This document shows, piece by piece, positions 8,999 to 18,331 of a stretch of DNA of 64,000 bases. Under the pieces are notes generated by a model. That model ran no database searches, had not been told where the DNA came from, and was given only the letters and a program-made list of their open reading frames with translations. Every line of letters starts with the position of its first letter. The stretch's first letter is position 1. The stretch spans positions 10,441-74,440 of the forward strand of contig DKOR01000014.1 of NCBI GenBank assembly GCA_002470825.1, written 5' to 3'. Source of the DNA: Thiotrichaceae bacterium UBA7357 (GTDB lineage Bacteria > Pseudomonadota > Gammaproteobacteria > Eutrophobiales > Eutrophobiaceae). The translations under genes were made by a program, and so were the position numbers.

Positions 8999-11383
8999 TT
9001 AAACATCAACGCCGGCAATATATAGCCAAGTATCAATAACACTATCTGGATTTAACGAAATACTCTCAATACCTTCATCTAATAACCATTTTGCAAGATC
9101 TGGATGGTCAGATGGCCCTTGGCCACAGATACCAACATACTTCCCGGCCTTTTTACATGCCTTGATAGCACGACTTAACATAAACTTAACGGCTTCATCA
9201 CGCTCATCGAATAAATCTGCAACTAACCCAGAATCTCGATCAAGTGCTAAGGTTAATTGCGTCATGTCATTAGAACCAATCGAAAAACCATCAAAATATT
9301 CAAGGAATTGATCAGCCAAAATCGCATTACTAGGTACTTCACACATCATAATCAACTTTAGGCCTTCTTTTCCTCTTTCTAAGCCATATTTGGCCAATAA
9401 GTCAACAACCTGCTTAGCTTGTCCTAGAGTGCGTACGAATGGAACCATAACCCAAATATTATCCAAACCCATCTGTTCGCGCGCATAAAGTAAAGCACGA
9501 CATTCCAATTCAAAACACGCTTCAAACTCATCTGACAAATAGCGTGACGTGCCCCTGTAGCCAATCATCGGATTTTCTTCTTGTGGTTCGTATCGTTCAC
9601 CCCCGAGTAAATTGGCATACTCGTTAGATTTAAAATCAGATAAACGTACAATAACTGGATTAGGCGCAAATGCAGCACCTAGTGTTGAGATACCCTCAAC
9701 CAAATTCTGAACATAAAATTCCACTGGGCTTGCATAAGCTTTGATACATTCATCAATAGATTTTTTTATTACCTTTTCTTGATCATCGTAGTCTATTAAA
9801 GCACGTGGATGTATACCGATCTTATTATTTATAATAAACTCTAATCTCGCTAAACCAACACCAGCATTAGGAATCGATGCAAATGACATAGCCTTTCCAG
9901 GATTGCCCACATTCATCATTATTTTTAAAGGTGCAGGTGGCATATTATCTAATTCTGCTCGATTCACCTGAAAGTCCAGTTTACCTTCATAGATAAGTCC
10001 GCTTTCTCCTTCTGAACAGACCACAGTTATAACATCATCATAATTAATTTTATTAGTTGCATCACCACAGCCTACAACCGCAGGAACACCTAATTCTCGT
10101 GCAATAATTGCGGCATGACAAGTTCGTCCTCCTCGATTCGTCACTATCGCAGATGCACGTTTCATTACTGGTTCCCAATCAGGATCAGTCATCTCTGTCA
10201 CTAACACATCACCCTCTTGTAGATCATCCATGTCTTTCAATTCTTGGATGACTCTTGCTTTGCCAATCCCTATCTTTTGACCTATTGCAGCACCTCTAAT
10301 AAGCAAATTTCCTTTTTCATTTAACTGATAACGTTCAATTATGTTTTTATTTTCACGACTTTGTACTGTCTCAGGTCGCGCCTGCACGATATAAATTTTA
10401 TTATTATTACCATCTAAAGCCCATTCAATATCCATAGAACGACCATAATGTTTTTCTATTATTACAGCCTGTCGTGCAAGTTCTTCTAACTGTTCATCGT
10501 TTAGACAAAATATCGCAGAATCCTTAGCTAATACTTTTATGGTTTTTACCAATTCATCATTATCGGAAGAATCGTCATATATCATTTTAATCGCTTTACT
10601 ACCTAAACTACGACTTAGTACTGATGGCCTACCCTGCGCTAAAGATTTTTTATAGACATAATATTCATCAGGATTTACTGCGCCTTGAACTATAGTTTCT
10701 CCTAAGCCATAGCTTGCTGTAATAAATACAGCATCATCAAAACCAGATTCCGTATCAAGAGTAAACATAACACCACTTACGCCCAGATCGCTACGAACCA
10801 TAAGTTGTAGACCCACTGATAAAGCTACTTCTTCATGAGCAAAGTTCTGATGCACACGATAAGCAATAGCTCTATCATTATATAGTGATGAGAAGACCTC
10901 TTTAATTCTAAACAAGATATCGTCAATACCAGATACATTTAAAAATGTCTCTTGTTGACCTGCAAATGAAGCGTCTGGTAAATCTTCAGCGGTTGCTGAT
11001 GATCTTACCGCAATAGAGCACTCGTCATCTCCATCACTCATTTCTTCATAAGCATCCTCTATGGATTTTTTTAATCGATCTTGAAATGGCGATTCGACGA
11101 TCCATTGACGAATTTCTTTCCCGACCGATATCAGTTGTTTAACATCATCAACATTCAATTCTTTGAGCCTGAGTTTTATACGCTCACGTAATTGATTATG
11201 ATCAAGAAAATCCCAGAAAGCTTTGGCTGTTGTTGCGTAACCTCCAGGGACATTCACATCAGCCTCGGATAAATTACTTATCATTTCTCCCAGTGACGCG
11301 TTTTTACCGCCTACGGTTCCCACATCTTTCATTCTTAATTCTCGTAGAGGCTGAATGTAGTCATTAGCTACCATTTTTTTCAT
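8999..11383 (-). CDS. ppsA: phosphoenolpyruvate synthase
   Basis: Converts pyruvate + ATP + water to PEP + AMP + Pi, the gluconeogenic step needed when pyruvate is made from propionate or other non-sugar carbon. The 794-aa protein has all three domains: an N-terminal ATP-binding domain (GGKNASLGEM near residue 24, AVRSSATAEDLPDASFAGQQE near 125), the swivelling phosphohistidine domain (GGRTCHAAIIARELGVPAV, His near 420), and a C-terminal PEP/pyruvate barrel (GFSIGSNDMTQL, then GICGQGPSDHP). AAAGGA precedes the chosen ATG. The gene follows ppsR by 39 bp, so the enzyme and its regulator are likely co-expressed. Confidence 0.96.
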   Translation of the reverse strand: MKKMVANDYIQPLRELRMKDVGTVGGKNASLGEMISNLSEADVNVPGGYATTAKAFWDFLDHNQLRERIKLRLKELNVDDVKQLISVGKEIRQWIVESPFQDRLKKSIEDAYEEMSDGDDECSIAVRSSATAEDLPDASFAGQQETFLNVSGIDDILFRIKEVFSSLYNDRAIAYRVHQNFAHEEVALSVGLQLMVRSDLGVSGVMFTLDTESGFDDAVFITASYGLGETIVQGAVNPDEYYVYKKSLAQGRPSVLSRSLGSKAIKMIYDDSSDNDELVKTIKVLAKDSAIFCLNDEQLEELARQAVIIEKHYGRSMDIEWALDGNNNKIYIVQARPETVQSRENKNIIERYQLNEKGNLLIRGAAIGQKIGIGKARVIQELKDMDDLQEGDVLVTEMTDPDWEPVMKRASAIVTNRGGRTCHAAIIARELGVPAVVGCGDATNKINYDDVITVVCSEGESGLIYEGKLDFQVNRAELDNMPPAPLKIMMNVGNPGKAMSFASIPNAGVGLARLEFIINNKIGIHPRALIDYDDQEKVIKKSIDECIKAYASPVEFYVQNLVEGISTLGAAFAPNPVIVRLSDFKSNEYANLLGGERYEPQEENPMIGYRGTSRYLSDEFEACFELECRALLYAREQMGLDNIWVMVPFVRTLGQAKQVVDLLAKYGLERGKEGLKLIMMCEVPSNAILADQFLEYFDGFSIGSNDMTQLTLALDRDSGLVADLFDERDEAVKFMLSRAIKACKKAGKYVGICGQGPSDHPDLAKWLLDEGIESISLNPDSVIDTWLYIAGVDV

Positions 11384-11422
11384 AAAATTCCTTTCTCAAT
11401 AAATCTTTAAAATTACTTTTTT

Positions 11423-12253
11423 TTAATTATTTTTTAATAATTTTTTTTCTTTTACTATATTTACAGCAATTTCTTCAATCGATATCGCTGTCGAATCAAG
11501 AACAAATATACCTGCTTTATGCATCATGACTTCTGCTCGTTTAACTTCATGTTGACACTTTTTTAATGTGGCGTAAGGAGTATTCGGTCGTCGCTGTTGA
11601 CGAACAGCACTAAGTTGATCAGCGCGTATGGTGAGACCAGCAATTTTATTGAGATGAGGCAATAAGAATTCAGGTAATTTCTCATTATCAAGATCATCAT
11701 CAGTTAAAGGATAATTAGCTGCTTTCAATGAAAAATGCATCGCTAAATATAGGCAAGTCGGGGTTTTTGCAGAACGTGATACTCCTACTAATATAACATC
11801 AGCCTTGTCGAATAAATTTACTCTAATTCCATCATCGTTTTTAAGAGTGAAGTCGATCGCATCCATTTGTTTTTTATAATCTTCATCACCAAATTCTTCA
11901 TGTGGCTTTCCTATAGTATGTGATGACTTTATGTCTAGACTCTTTTCAAGAGGCTCTATAAATGAATTAAACAAACTGATTACACATGCATCTGTAGTAG
12001 ATATAAATTTTTGGAGGTTATCATTTACTAGTGTACTGAAAACAATCGGTTGAACACCACTTTCTTCATATTCTTGCTGAATCTCACCTGCCACAAAAGA
12101 AGCTTCTATCTCAGTTATCACAAAAGCAAATGTTTTATCTGAAAAATCAACATCATCAAACTGTGAAAGCAAACTTTGCCCGAGTGACTCAGCTGTTTTT
12201 CCTGTTCGATCTGAAACATAAAAAACAGAACGTTTACTTTGTTTATTATTCAT
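11423..12253 (-). CDS. ppsR: PEP synthase regulatory kinase/pyrophosphorylase (PSRP)
   Basis: Bifunctional DUF299 protein that inactivates PpsA by ADP-dependent threonine phosphorylation and reactivates it by Pi-dependent removal of the phosphate. The 276-aa length is standard. Motifs are YVSDRTGKTAE at residues 12-22, MDAIDFTLKNDDG near 130-142 and the P-loop-like GVSRSAKTP at 157-165. It lies directly upstream of and in the same direction as ppsA; in E. coli the pair is divergent, so the arrangement here differs. Confidence 0.95.
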   Translation of the reverse strand: MNNKQSKRSVFYVSDRTGKTAESLGQSLLSQFDDVDFSDKTFAFVITEIEASFVAGEIQQEYEESGVQPIVFSTLVNDNLQKFISTTDACVISLFNSFIEPLEKSLDIKSSHTIGKPHEEFGDEDYKKQMDAIDFTLKNDDGIRVNLFDKADVILVGVSRSAKTPTCLYLAMHFSLKAANYPLTDDDLDNEKLPEFLLPHLNKIAGLTIRADQLSAVRQQRRPNTPYATLKKCQHEVKRAEVMMHKAGIFVLDSTAISIEEIAVNIVKEKKLLKNN

Positions 12254-12271
12254 TTTAAAATTTAAAAAAGC

Positions 12272-12283
12272 TGAGCTAGCTCA
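12272..12283. promoter_or_regulatory. 12-bp palindrome upstream of ppsR
   Basis: TGAGCTAGCTCA is a perfect palindrome 19 bp before the ppsR start, in the 95-bp gap after prpC. No loop or T-run follows, so it does not look like a terminator. It may be an operator or may be chance; no known regulator is recognised. Confidence 0.3.
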
Positions 12284-12348
12284 CAAATACAGAAGACACC
12301 ACGATTTAATAAAAAAAATAAGCTACTTGTAATCAACGCGGCAGGAAA

Positions 12349-13503
12349 TTATTTCCGTTTATCAATAGGAATAAATTTTTGATTCTTCGGACCAACATAA
12401 TTTGCACTGGGTCGAATAATCTTACCATCCTCACGTTGTTCAATTACATGCGCTGCCCATCCAGATGTGCGTGCAACAACAAATAGCGGAGTAAACATTG
12501 CTGTTGGAACATTCATTAATGAATAAGACACAGCCGAATACCAATCAAGATTAGGAAACATTTTTTTCTCCGCCCACATTACTTTTTCAAGACGCTCAGC
12601 AATCTTATACATCTTCATGTTTTTAGCTTTAATTCCTAAACTTTTGGCTACACTTCTGATCATTTTATTACGTGGATCACCCGTGGTATATACTGGATGC
12701 CCAAAACCAATAACAATTTCTTTACGCGATATACGTTCTTTTATATCTGCTTCCGCTTCACTAGGATTTGCATAGCGAGACTGTATTTCAAATGCAACTT
12801 CATTAGCCCCACCATGTTTTGGCCCACGTAAAGCACCTATCGCGCCCGTTATACTGGAAAACATATCTGAACCTGTGCCAGCGATAACGCGACCAGTGAA
12901 TGTTGAAGCATTATATTCATGTTCAGCATAAAGATTTAATGACGTATGCATTGCTCGAACCCATGTATCAGAAGGTTTATTGCCATGTAGTAAATGTAGA
13001 AAGTGACCGCCGATGGAATCATCATCTGTTTCAACTTCAATACGCGTTCCATTAACTGCATAGTGATACCAATAAAGTAACATAGAAGCAAAGCTCGCCA
13101 TTAATTTATCGGCTATATCTCTTGCTCCTGCTGAATTATGATCTTCTTTTTCAGGCATTACTGCACCTAATACAGAACAACCCGTCCGCAATACATCCAT
13201 CGGATGAGCCGAAGGTGATAATTGCTCAAGAGAATTTTTCACAGCGATTGGTAAACCACGCAATGATTGTAATTTTATTTTGTAAGCATTGAGTTCAACT
13301 ACCGTAGGTAATTTACCATGCACCAAAAGATAAGCAATTTCTTCAAACTCACAATTATCAGCTATATCGAGAATATCATAACCGCGATAATGTAGATCAT
13401 TACCTGTTAAACCGACTGTACATAAAGCGGTATTTCCTGCGGCCGTTCCACTTAATGCAACTGACTTTTTAGGTTTTGGTTTTTGTATTGTCTTTTTAGT
13501 CAC
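12349..13503 (-). CDS. prpC: 2-methylcitrate synthase
   Basis: Condenses propionyl-CoA with oxaloacetate to 2-methylcitrate, the first step of the methylcitrate cycle. The 384-aa citrate-synthase fold shows HEYNASTFTGRVIAGTGSD at about 195-213, GALRGPKHGGANE at 223-235 with a catalytic histidine, and GFGHPVYTTGDPR near 267. The short bacterial length and adjacency to prpB favour methylcitrate over citrate synthase. The start is GTG, and it overlaps the prpB stop in a GTGA arrangement, so translation is coupled. Methylcitrate dehydratase (prpD or acnD/prpF) is not in the window. Confidence 0.93.
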   Translation of the reverse strand: MTKKTIQKPKPKKSVALSGTAAGNTALCTVGLTGNDLHYRGYDILDIADNCEFEEIAYLLVHGKLPTVVELNAYKIKLQSLRGLPIAVKNSLEQLSPSAHPMDVLRTGCSVLGAVMPEKEDHNSAGARDIADKLMASFASMLLYWYHYAVNGTRIEVETDDDSIGGHFLHLLHGNKPSDTWVRAMHTSLNLYAEHEYNASTFTGRVIAGTGSDMFSSITGAIGALRGPKHGGANEVAFEIQSRYANPSEAEADIKERISRKEIVIGFGHPVYTTGDPRNKMIRSVAKSLGIKAKNMKMYKIAERLEKVMWAEKKMFPNLDWYSAVSYSLMNVPTAMFTPLFVVARTSGWAAHVIEQREDGKIIRPSANYVGPKNQKFIPIDKRK

Positions 13504-14390
13504 GGATTATCTCCTGAAAATAATTCATTTAATTTTTTTTCGTAATCATGATAAGCCAGATAATCATAAAGTTCTTCTCTGGTTTGCATTAAATCAACTA
13601 CATTTTTTTGTGTGCCTTCTTCGCGTAAGCTTGAATAAACTTTTAATGCTGCAGCATTCATTGCACGAAATGCCGACAACGGGTACAAAGCTAAACTGAC
13701 ATTTACTGAAGCGAGTTCTTCGATGGTAAATAAGGGTGTTGAGCCAAACTCGGTAATATTAGCAAGTACTGGTACACCGACAGCATCGACAAACTTTTTA
13801 TACATACTAAGTTCCGTCATTGCTTCGGGAAAGATCATGTCCGCACCCGCTTCAACACAGGCACATGCGCGCTCAATTGCAGCATTGAGTCCTTCAACTG
13901 ATAAGGCGTCAGTTCTTGCCATAACAACGAAGTCAGAGTCGACCTTAGCATCTACAGCAGCCTTAATCCTATCAACCATCTCTACTTGTGTAACTATTGA
14001 TTTATTAGGACGATGTCCACAACGTTTTTGTTGAATTTGATCCTCAATATGAACCGCTCCAGCTCCAGCTTTAATCATTGAACGTATCGTTCTTGCTATA
14101 TTAAATGCTCCACCCCAACCAGTATCAATATCGACTAATACTGGTAAATTAGTTATGTCTGTAATGCGGCGAAGATCGACTAAAACATCTTCCAAACTAG
14201 TAATTCCCAGATCAGGTATGCCACACGATCCTGCTGCGACACCTCCACCTGAGAGATACAACGCTCGATAACCAGTGGCGTCAGCTAAACGTGCATGATA
14301 TGCATTTATAGCACCGACAACCTGCAATGGTTTTTCCTCTTCGACAGCAAGCCGAAACCGTGCACCTGGTGAATTAACCTTGTCGCTCAT
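13500..14390 (-). CDS. prpB: 2-methylisocitrate lyase
   Basis: Cleaves 2-methylisocitrate to pyruvate and succinate, the last step of the methylcitrate cycle. The 296-aa protein is an isocitrate-lyase-superfamily barrel with YLSGGGVAAGSCGIPDLG at 45-62, the metal-binding VDIDTGWGG at 86-94 and the catalytic loop KRCGHRPNK at 122-130 (Cys124). It follows gntR by 20 bp and overlaps prpC, forming the operon gntR-prpB-prpC. Confidence 0.95.
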   Translation of the reverse strand: MSDKVNSPGARFRLAVEEEKPLQVVGAINAYHARLADATGYRALYLSGGGVAAGSCGIPDLGITSLEDVLVDLRRITDITNLPVLVDIDTGWGGAFNIARTIRSMIKAGAGAVHIEDQIQQKRCGHRPNKSIVTQVEMVDRIKAAVDAKVDSDFVVMARTDALSVEGLNAAIERACACVEAGADMIFPEAMTELSMYKKFVDAVGVPVLANITEFGSTPLFTIEELASVNVSLALYPLSAFRAMNAAALKVYSSLREEGTQKNVVDLMQTREELYDYLAYHDYEKKLNELFSGDNP

Positions 14391-14410
14391 TGAAGTAACT
14401 TCCTCTTTAA

Positions 14411-15100
14411 TTAATCTGAAATAGCAAGATGTTCATCGAGCATTTTTTCAACAGTTCTACGTGAACTGCGGATATGTCTCGTCATCAAAAATTGTGCCAA
14501 CTCACCATCATGCTGACGAATAGCATCCACAATTTGTCCATGCTCTACAAATGCTCGTGGCACACGTTTACTCACCATCCCAAACTGATATCGATATAAT
14601 CGGATTAAGTGATAAAGGTCATTTATATACATTTCAATCAAATGGTTATTTCGACTGCCTTTAATTATTCGACAATGAAAGTCCATCTCACCTTCTTTTT
14701 GATAATAACTTTGATCTTGTTTGATATGTTGCTCATGCTTGTCGAGCAGTACATCGATTTCATTAAGTTCTTTATCTGACATATTTTTTGCAGCTTGCCT
14801 TGCAGCTAAACCTTCAAGTGACTCGCGAATAAGGTAAATTTCAACCAAATGTTGTCTCGTCAATGAGATGACACGTGCGCCCACATTTGGTTTACGTTCA
14901 ATTAACTTACACGCTTCTAGTCGACTTAATGCCTCACGTAATGGCCCTCTACTGATACCAAATTGATTTGCCAAAGCCGGTTCACTTATTTTTGATCCCG
15001 ACGGTATAATCCCTTCAACGATCGCTGTCTGTAATTTATTACATATGCTATCTGCTATTGTTAATGAAGCTATTGGCTCATTTTTATTTGATTCATACAT
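14411..15100 (-). CDS. GntR-family regulator (FadR/FCD type) of the prp operon
   Basis: Transcription factor of 229 aa. It has an N-terminal winged helix (about residues 15-80, with EPALANQFGISRGPLREALSRLEACKLI) and an all-helical FCD effector domain (about 90-215). It is the first gene of the operon with prpB and prpC, which suggests it controls propionate catabolism; a propionyl or methylcitrate-type ligand would be logical but is not shown. Two identical palindromes of the kind bound by this family lie just upstream, implying autoregulation. Many bacteria use an unrelated sigma-54-type PrpR instead, so this is the GntR-type variant. Confidence 0.9.
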   Translation of the reverse strand: MYESNKNEPIASLTIADSICNKLQTAIVEGIIPSGSKISEPALANQFGISRGPLREALSRLEACKLIERKPNVGARVISLTRQHLVEIYLIRESLEGLAARQAAKNMSDKELNEIDVLLDKHEQHIKQDQSYYQKEGEMDFHCRIIKGSRNNHLIEMYINDLYHLIRLYRYQFGMVSKRVPRAFVEHGQIVDAIRQHDGELAQFLMTRHIRSSRRTVEKMLDEHLAISD

Positions 15101-15116
15101 AAATGATTAATGCAAT

Positions 15117-15128
15117 ATTGTTGACAAT
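15117..15128. promoter_or_regulatory. predicted GntR operator, copy 1
   Basis: ATTGTTGACAAT, a perfect 12-bp palindrome 17 bp before the gntR start. The TTGT-N2-ACAA shape fits sites of the FCD subgroup of GntR regulators. An identical copy lies 63 bp away. Confidence 0.65.
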
Positions 15129-15179
15129 TTGTCTTTTTAAGGATGTGAATATGATCAATATTATCATTTTAAGGCAATA

Positions 15180-15191
15180 ATTGTTGACAAT
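15180..15191. promoter_or_regulatory. predicted GntR operator, copy 2
   Basis: Second exact copy of ATTGTTGACAAT. The centre-to-centre distance to copy 1 is 63 bp, which is six helical turns at 10.5 bp, so two dimers would sit on the same face of the DNA. It lies between the transporter stop and gntR. Confidence 0.65.
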
Positions 15192-15211
15192 ATCCAATGT
15201 TTATACCTAAT

Positions 15212-16540
15212 TTAAAATATAAAAATCATTGATAAACCAATAAGAAGTCCAGACCAAAGAACTATTACAGTACAGTAGCCCATAATATCTTTGATACTCA
15301 AACCAGCTATCCCGAGCAATGGTAAAGCCCAAAATGGTTGAATCATATTTGTCCAAGCATCACCAAAAGCTACGGCCATAGCCGCTTGGTTTAAAGGAAC
15401 TCCAAGTGCTTGAGCTGCAGGTATTACGATCGGAGCTTGAACGGCCCATTGACCACCACCTGATGGAACAAAGAAATTAACAATTCCTGCACTAAGAAAA
15501 GTGAATAGTGTGAATGTATCAATCGTAGAAATACTAATAAACCATTCACTGATTGAAACGGCAAGCCCTGAACTCACCATCATTCCCATGATTCCGGCAT
15601 AGAGAGGAAACTGCAATACAATTCCCGTTGTACTTTTAATTGCCTCATTTAAGGCACGCAAATAATTGGCTGGTGTCTTTTGTAATAATAGCCCTATCAT
15701 GAGGAAAATCATATTAAGACTATTAAGTCCAAGTTTACCTCCATCCATGAAGTAACAAGTTATGTAATAGAGTCCCATACCACTCAACAACAAGGAAACT
15801 AGCATACTATTTTCGAGCTTTTCAGCAGGAGTCATATCACTCAATGGAATAATGTTTTCTACTTCTTGATCTCTTATCTCTTCTGAAATTTCAATTACTT
15901 GATCAGGAGGCGGCATCATCAAACGATAAACCATCGGGACAGTCAATATTAACAATGCACAGATCGTCAATACTTCTGAACTAAAAATAGTTTCACTTAC
16001 GGGAATAGACCGTCCTTCCAATAGTATCCCCAGACTATCACCATCAGCAACTGCGATCTTTAACGGAATGGAGCCAGACAAACCAGCATGCCAAATTAAC
16101 ATGCCAGAATAAGCTGCTGCAACAAGAAGTGGATAATGCACACCTTTCACTCTTTGAGCAATTTCTCTTGCAAAAAGACCACTGGCAATTAAACCAAAAC
16201 CCCAATTGATCCAGCCAGAAATTAACGCTATGAAAGTCATTAATACTATTGCTTGACCGGGTGTCTTAGCAATCCCACTGATTAAATGTAATAGACGCTT
16301 TACAAGTGGTGTTTTAGCCAGAACGTACCCCGTGACCAGTGTCAATAAGGCTTGCATAGCAAAAGTTAACAGATTCCAAATTCCGTCACCCCAAAAGTCA
16401 ATCATCTGATTGACTGACCTATCCTCGACAACAACACCACTAATTAATACTACAAATGTAAGAATGATTGCGAACAAAAAGGCGTCAGGTAACCAGCGTT
16501 GCATTACGCGAGTAAAGAAATTAGCTAATGATTGAACCAA
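15212..16540 (-). CDS. atoE: short-chain fatty acid transporter, AtoE family
   Basis: Inner-membrane carrier for short-chain fatty acids such as acetoacetate or butyrate. The 442-aa protein is hydrophobic with about ten to twelve membrane segments and family wording such as RWLPDAFLFAIILTF near the N-terminus, FVPSGGGQWAVQAPIVIPAAQALG and FGDAWTNMIQPFWALPLLGIAGL near the C-terminus. The start is TTG, preceded by AGAGAGG at good distance. It lies in the same direction as the CoA-transferase genes upstream, a common pairing for 3-oxoacid use. A role in taking up propionate or 3-oxoacids is inferred. Confidence 0.88.
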   Translation of the reverse strand: MVQSLANFFTRVMQRWLPDAFLFAIILTFVVLISGVVVEDRSVNQMIDFWGDGIWNLLTFAMQALLTLVTGYVLAKTPLVKRLLHLISGIAKTPGQAIVLMTFIALISGWINWGFGLIASGLFAREIAQRVKGVHYPLLVAAAYSGMLIWHAGLSGSIPLKIAVADGDSLGILLEGRSIPVSETIFSSEVLTICALLILTVPMVYRLMMPPPDQVIEISEEIRDQEVENIIPLSDMTPAEKLENSMLVSLLLSGMGLYYITCYFMDGGKLGLNSLNMIFLMIGLLLQKTPANYLRALNEAIKSTTGIVLQFPLYAGIMGMMVSSGLAVSISEWFISISTIDTFTLFTFLSAGIVNFFVPSGGGQWAVQAPIVIPAAQALGVPLNQAAMAVAFGDAWTNMIQPFWALPLLGIAGLSIKDIMGYCTVIVLWSGLLIGLSMIFIF

Positions 16541-16683
16541 AGCAGGCCTCTCTATTATCTTAAGGTTTATTTTTAGAACGTTAATATAATTATATCGATA
16601 TAGAGATAGTCATTTTGTTTTAAACAGTAAGACTATTCTTTACTTAAAAAAAGCAATCGAAGTTACTATGTGATATGTGAAAT

Positions 16684-17319
16684 TTAAGCTTCTGCACTTG
16701 GTCGTGCCAAAACCTTTTCATACCATTTTTTTGTTCTAGTATTCGCATCTGGGATATGAATATCGGACCACTTGGCAAATCCAATTGAACAAGTAGCAGT
16801 AATATCAACCATAGTAAATTGATCTCCGGTTAGATATGGCCCATCTTCAAGATATTTTTCTAACCACCAAAAAAAACGATTTAATGTCTGATTACCGCGA
16901 TCAATCAATGCCGGAATAGCTGGAATATTATCTTTTCCGCCACCTGGAATACCTCTCTTTAAAAACTCCTTATGTTGATTTCGAAACACTTCAGAACAAG
17001 ATATCATGCCATCAAATTCCATCTTACGTTGACGCATGGTCACAATTGCTTTTTCTTTTAGATCCCGACCGAGTAATGCAGGCTCCGGCTGAACCTCTTC
17101 GAAATAACGGCAAATAGCCATCACCTCATCAATATATGTACCATCATCAAGTTCAAGTACGGGTAATAAGCCACGTGGATTTACAGCAAGAAAATCATCT
17201 TGCAGATTTTCACCAGCAAGTATGTCAATTTCAATTTTTTCTAGCTTAATGTTTTTTTCAGCTAAAAAGATACGTGCGCGCCGTGGATTGGGTGCAACAT
17301 GACAGTCATATAATTTCAT
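16684..17319 (-). CDS. glutathione S-transferase family protein
   Basis: Cytosolic GST-fold protein. The N-terminal thioredoxin-like domain (about 1-80) starts KLYDCHVAPNPRRARIFLAEK and contains NPRGLLPVLELDDGTYIDE, with the cis-proline and the glutathione-contacting acidic pair; an all-helical domain fills the rest. GGAGAG five bases before the ATG at 17319 decides the start over a TTG one codon earlier. It is a clear paralogue of the GST at 45929 (same N-terminal motif and WYEKV near the C-terminus). The substrate is unknown; conjugation or isomerisation in the nearby catabolic pathway is possible. Confidence 0.88.
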   Translation of the reverse strand: MKLYDCHVAPNPRRARIFLAEKNIKLEKIEIDILAGENLQDDFLAVNPRGLLPVLELDDGTYIDEVMAICRYFEEVQPEPALLGRDLKEKAIVTMRQRKMEFDGMISCSEVFRNQHKEFLKRGIPGGGKDNIPAIPALIDRGNQTLNRFFWWLEKYLEDGPYLTGDQFTMVDITATCSIGFAKWSDIHIPDANTRTKKWYEKVLARPSAEA

Positions 17320-17426
17320 CAATTCTCTCCGTAACTTATTTATCTTATTTTTTAAATTTGAGATATTGCAAATTTTAGCGCTTTGATAGTTGAAGAACTT
17401 AGTAAAATTATCTATCTATATTTCAC

Positions 17427-17858
17427 CTACTCTTCCATCAGCACTTCAGTTAAATCTAGTTTCCAAACATCATTCACAAGAACCCAATGATCAATTTCTT
17501 TTTCAATAATTGGAATAACATTAAATACATCACTCGCCTTAGTCCAAGCATGCACACGTGCCTTGTCACCATCTACATCAATAGCCGTCACACCACCTTC
17601 AATTAAATCAACTTGAGCTTGTTTCATAACACCTTCCCAGTCTTCAACATACTTTTCTTTGGTACGTCCATCTCGCATATTCTCTGTAACCATATCGTAT
17701 GCCGTAGCAAAATCTTGAGACTGTACTGCGTTAAAATAGGTTTGCTGTAATGCTGCTATAGTCACGCGAACTTCATCATCGCCCCCACAAAAACCTACCC
17801 TGAACATAGAAAAAAGTAGTATTAACGTAATAAAGATTGTTTTTATAATTTTCATCAT
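17427..17858 (-). CDS. exported NTF2/SnoaL-like small protein
   Basis: A 143-aa protein with a signal peptide (residues 1-24, cleaved near GFCGG). The mature part reads like a cone-shaped NTF2-like domain: an N-terminal helix pair (TIAALQQTYFNAVQSQDFATAYDMV), then alternating strands ending in DHWVLVNDVWKLDLTEVL. Such domains bind small ligands or act as assembly modules. No catalytic residues can be named and the specific function is unknown. It lies between a GST and a GFA-family gene in the CoA-transferase run. Confidence 0.6.
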   Translation of the reverse strand: MMKIIKTIFITLILLFSMFRVGFCGGDDEVRVTIAALQQTYFNAVQSQDFATAYDMVTENMRDGRTKEKYVEDWEGVMKQAQVDLIEGGVTAIDVDGDKARVHAWTKASDVFNVIPIIEKEIDHWVLVNDVWKLDLTEVLMEE

Positions 17859-17889
17859 TAAGTATCCTTAGATCAAAGCTAGAATTGAC

Positions 17890-18324
17890 TTAGCCTAATA
17901 TTTTTGTCATCTGGTTGGACGTAGGAGCGTAACTAAAATTTTCAAGATCAGACTCAAGGCATGTCCAGCTTTGAGCACTACTAGTCCAAACTTCAACTTG
18001 GGCAGAAAACCGATTGGGATTATCCAAACTTGCAGCCCACAGTCCCATGAGGTCAGGAACAAGTTCCGCATCAATAAATAAAGGACAACCACAATTTGAA
18101 CAGAAACCACGGTTCACAGCATTACCACTATCAGCTTTAACCCTATAGTATTTTGCTTTCCCTTTTATGAAAAGTGCTTTTTTTGGAACATACATTACAG
18201 GGCATAACATACTACCACTAGCACGCTGACAATCACGACAATGACATTTCCACGAAAACGTAGGCTCAGCAGTACATTCATATTGTATTGCTTGACATGC
18301 ACATGTCCCCGTTAACGAGTTCAT
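17890..18324 (-). CDS. GFA (glutathione-dependent formaldehyde-activating/CENP-V) family protein
   Basis: Zinc-binding protein of 144 aa. The Cys pattern of the family is complete: CACQ at residues 8-11, CHCRDCQRASG near 28-38 and GFCSNCGCPLF near 94-104. Family members bind one structural zinc and a second labile zinc, and some act on glutathione adducts. Most have no proven reaction, so only the family is called. It follows the CoA-transferase beta gene by 7 bp and is surely co-transcribed. Confidence 0.85.
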   Translation of the reverse strand: MNSLTGTCACQAIQYECTAEPTFSWKCHCRDCQRASGSMLCPVMYVPKKALFIKGKAKYYRVKADSGNAVNRGFCSNCGCPLFIDAELVPDLMGLWAASLDNPNRFSAQVEVWTSSAQSWTCLESDLENFSYAPTSNQMTKILG

Positions 18325-18331
18325 AATTTCA

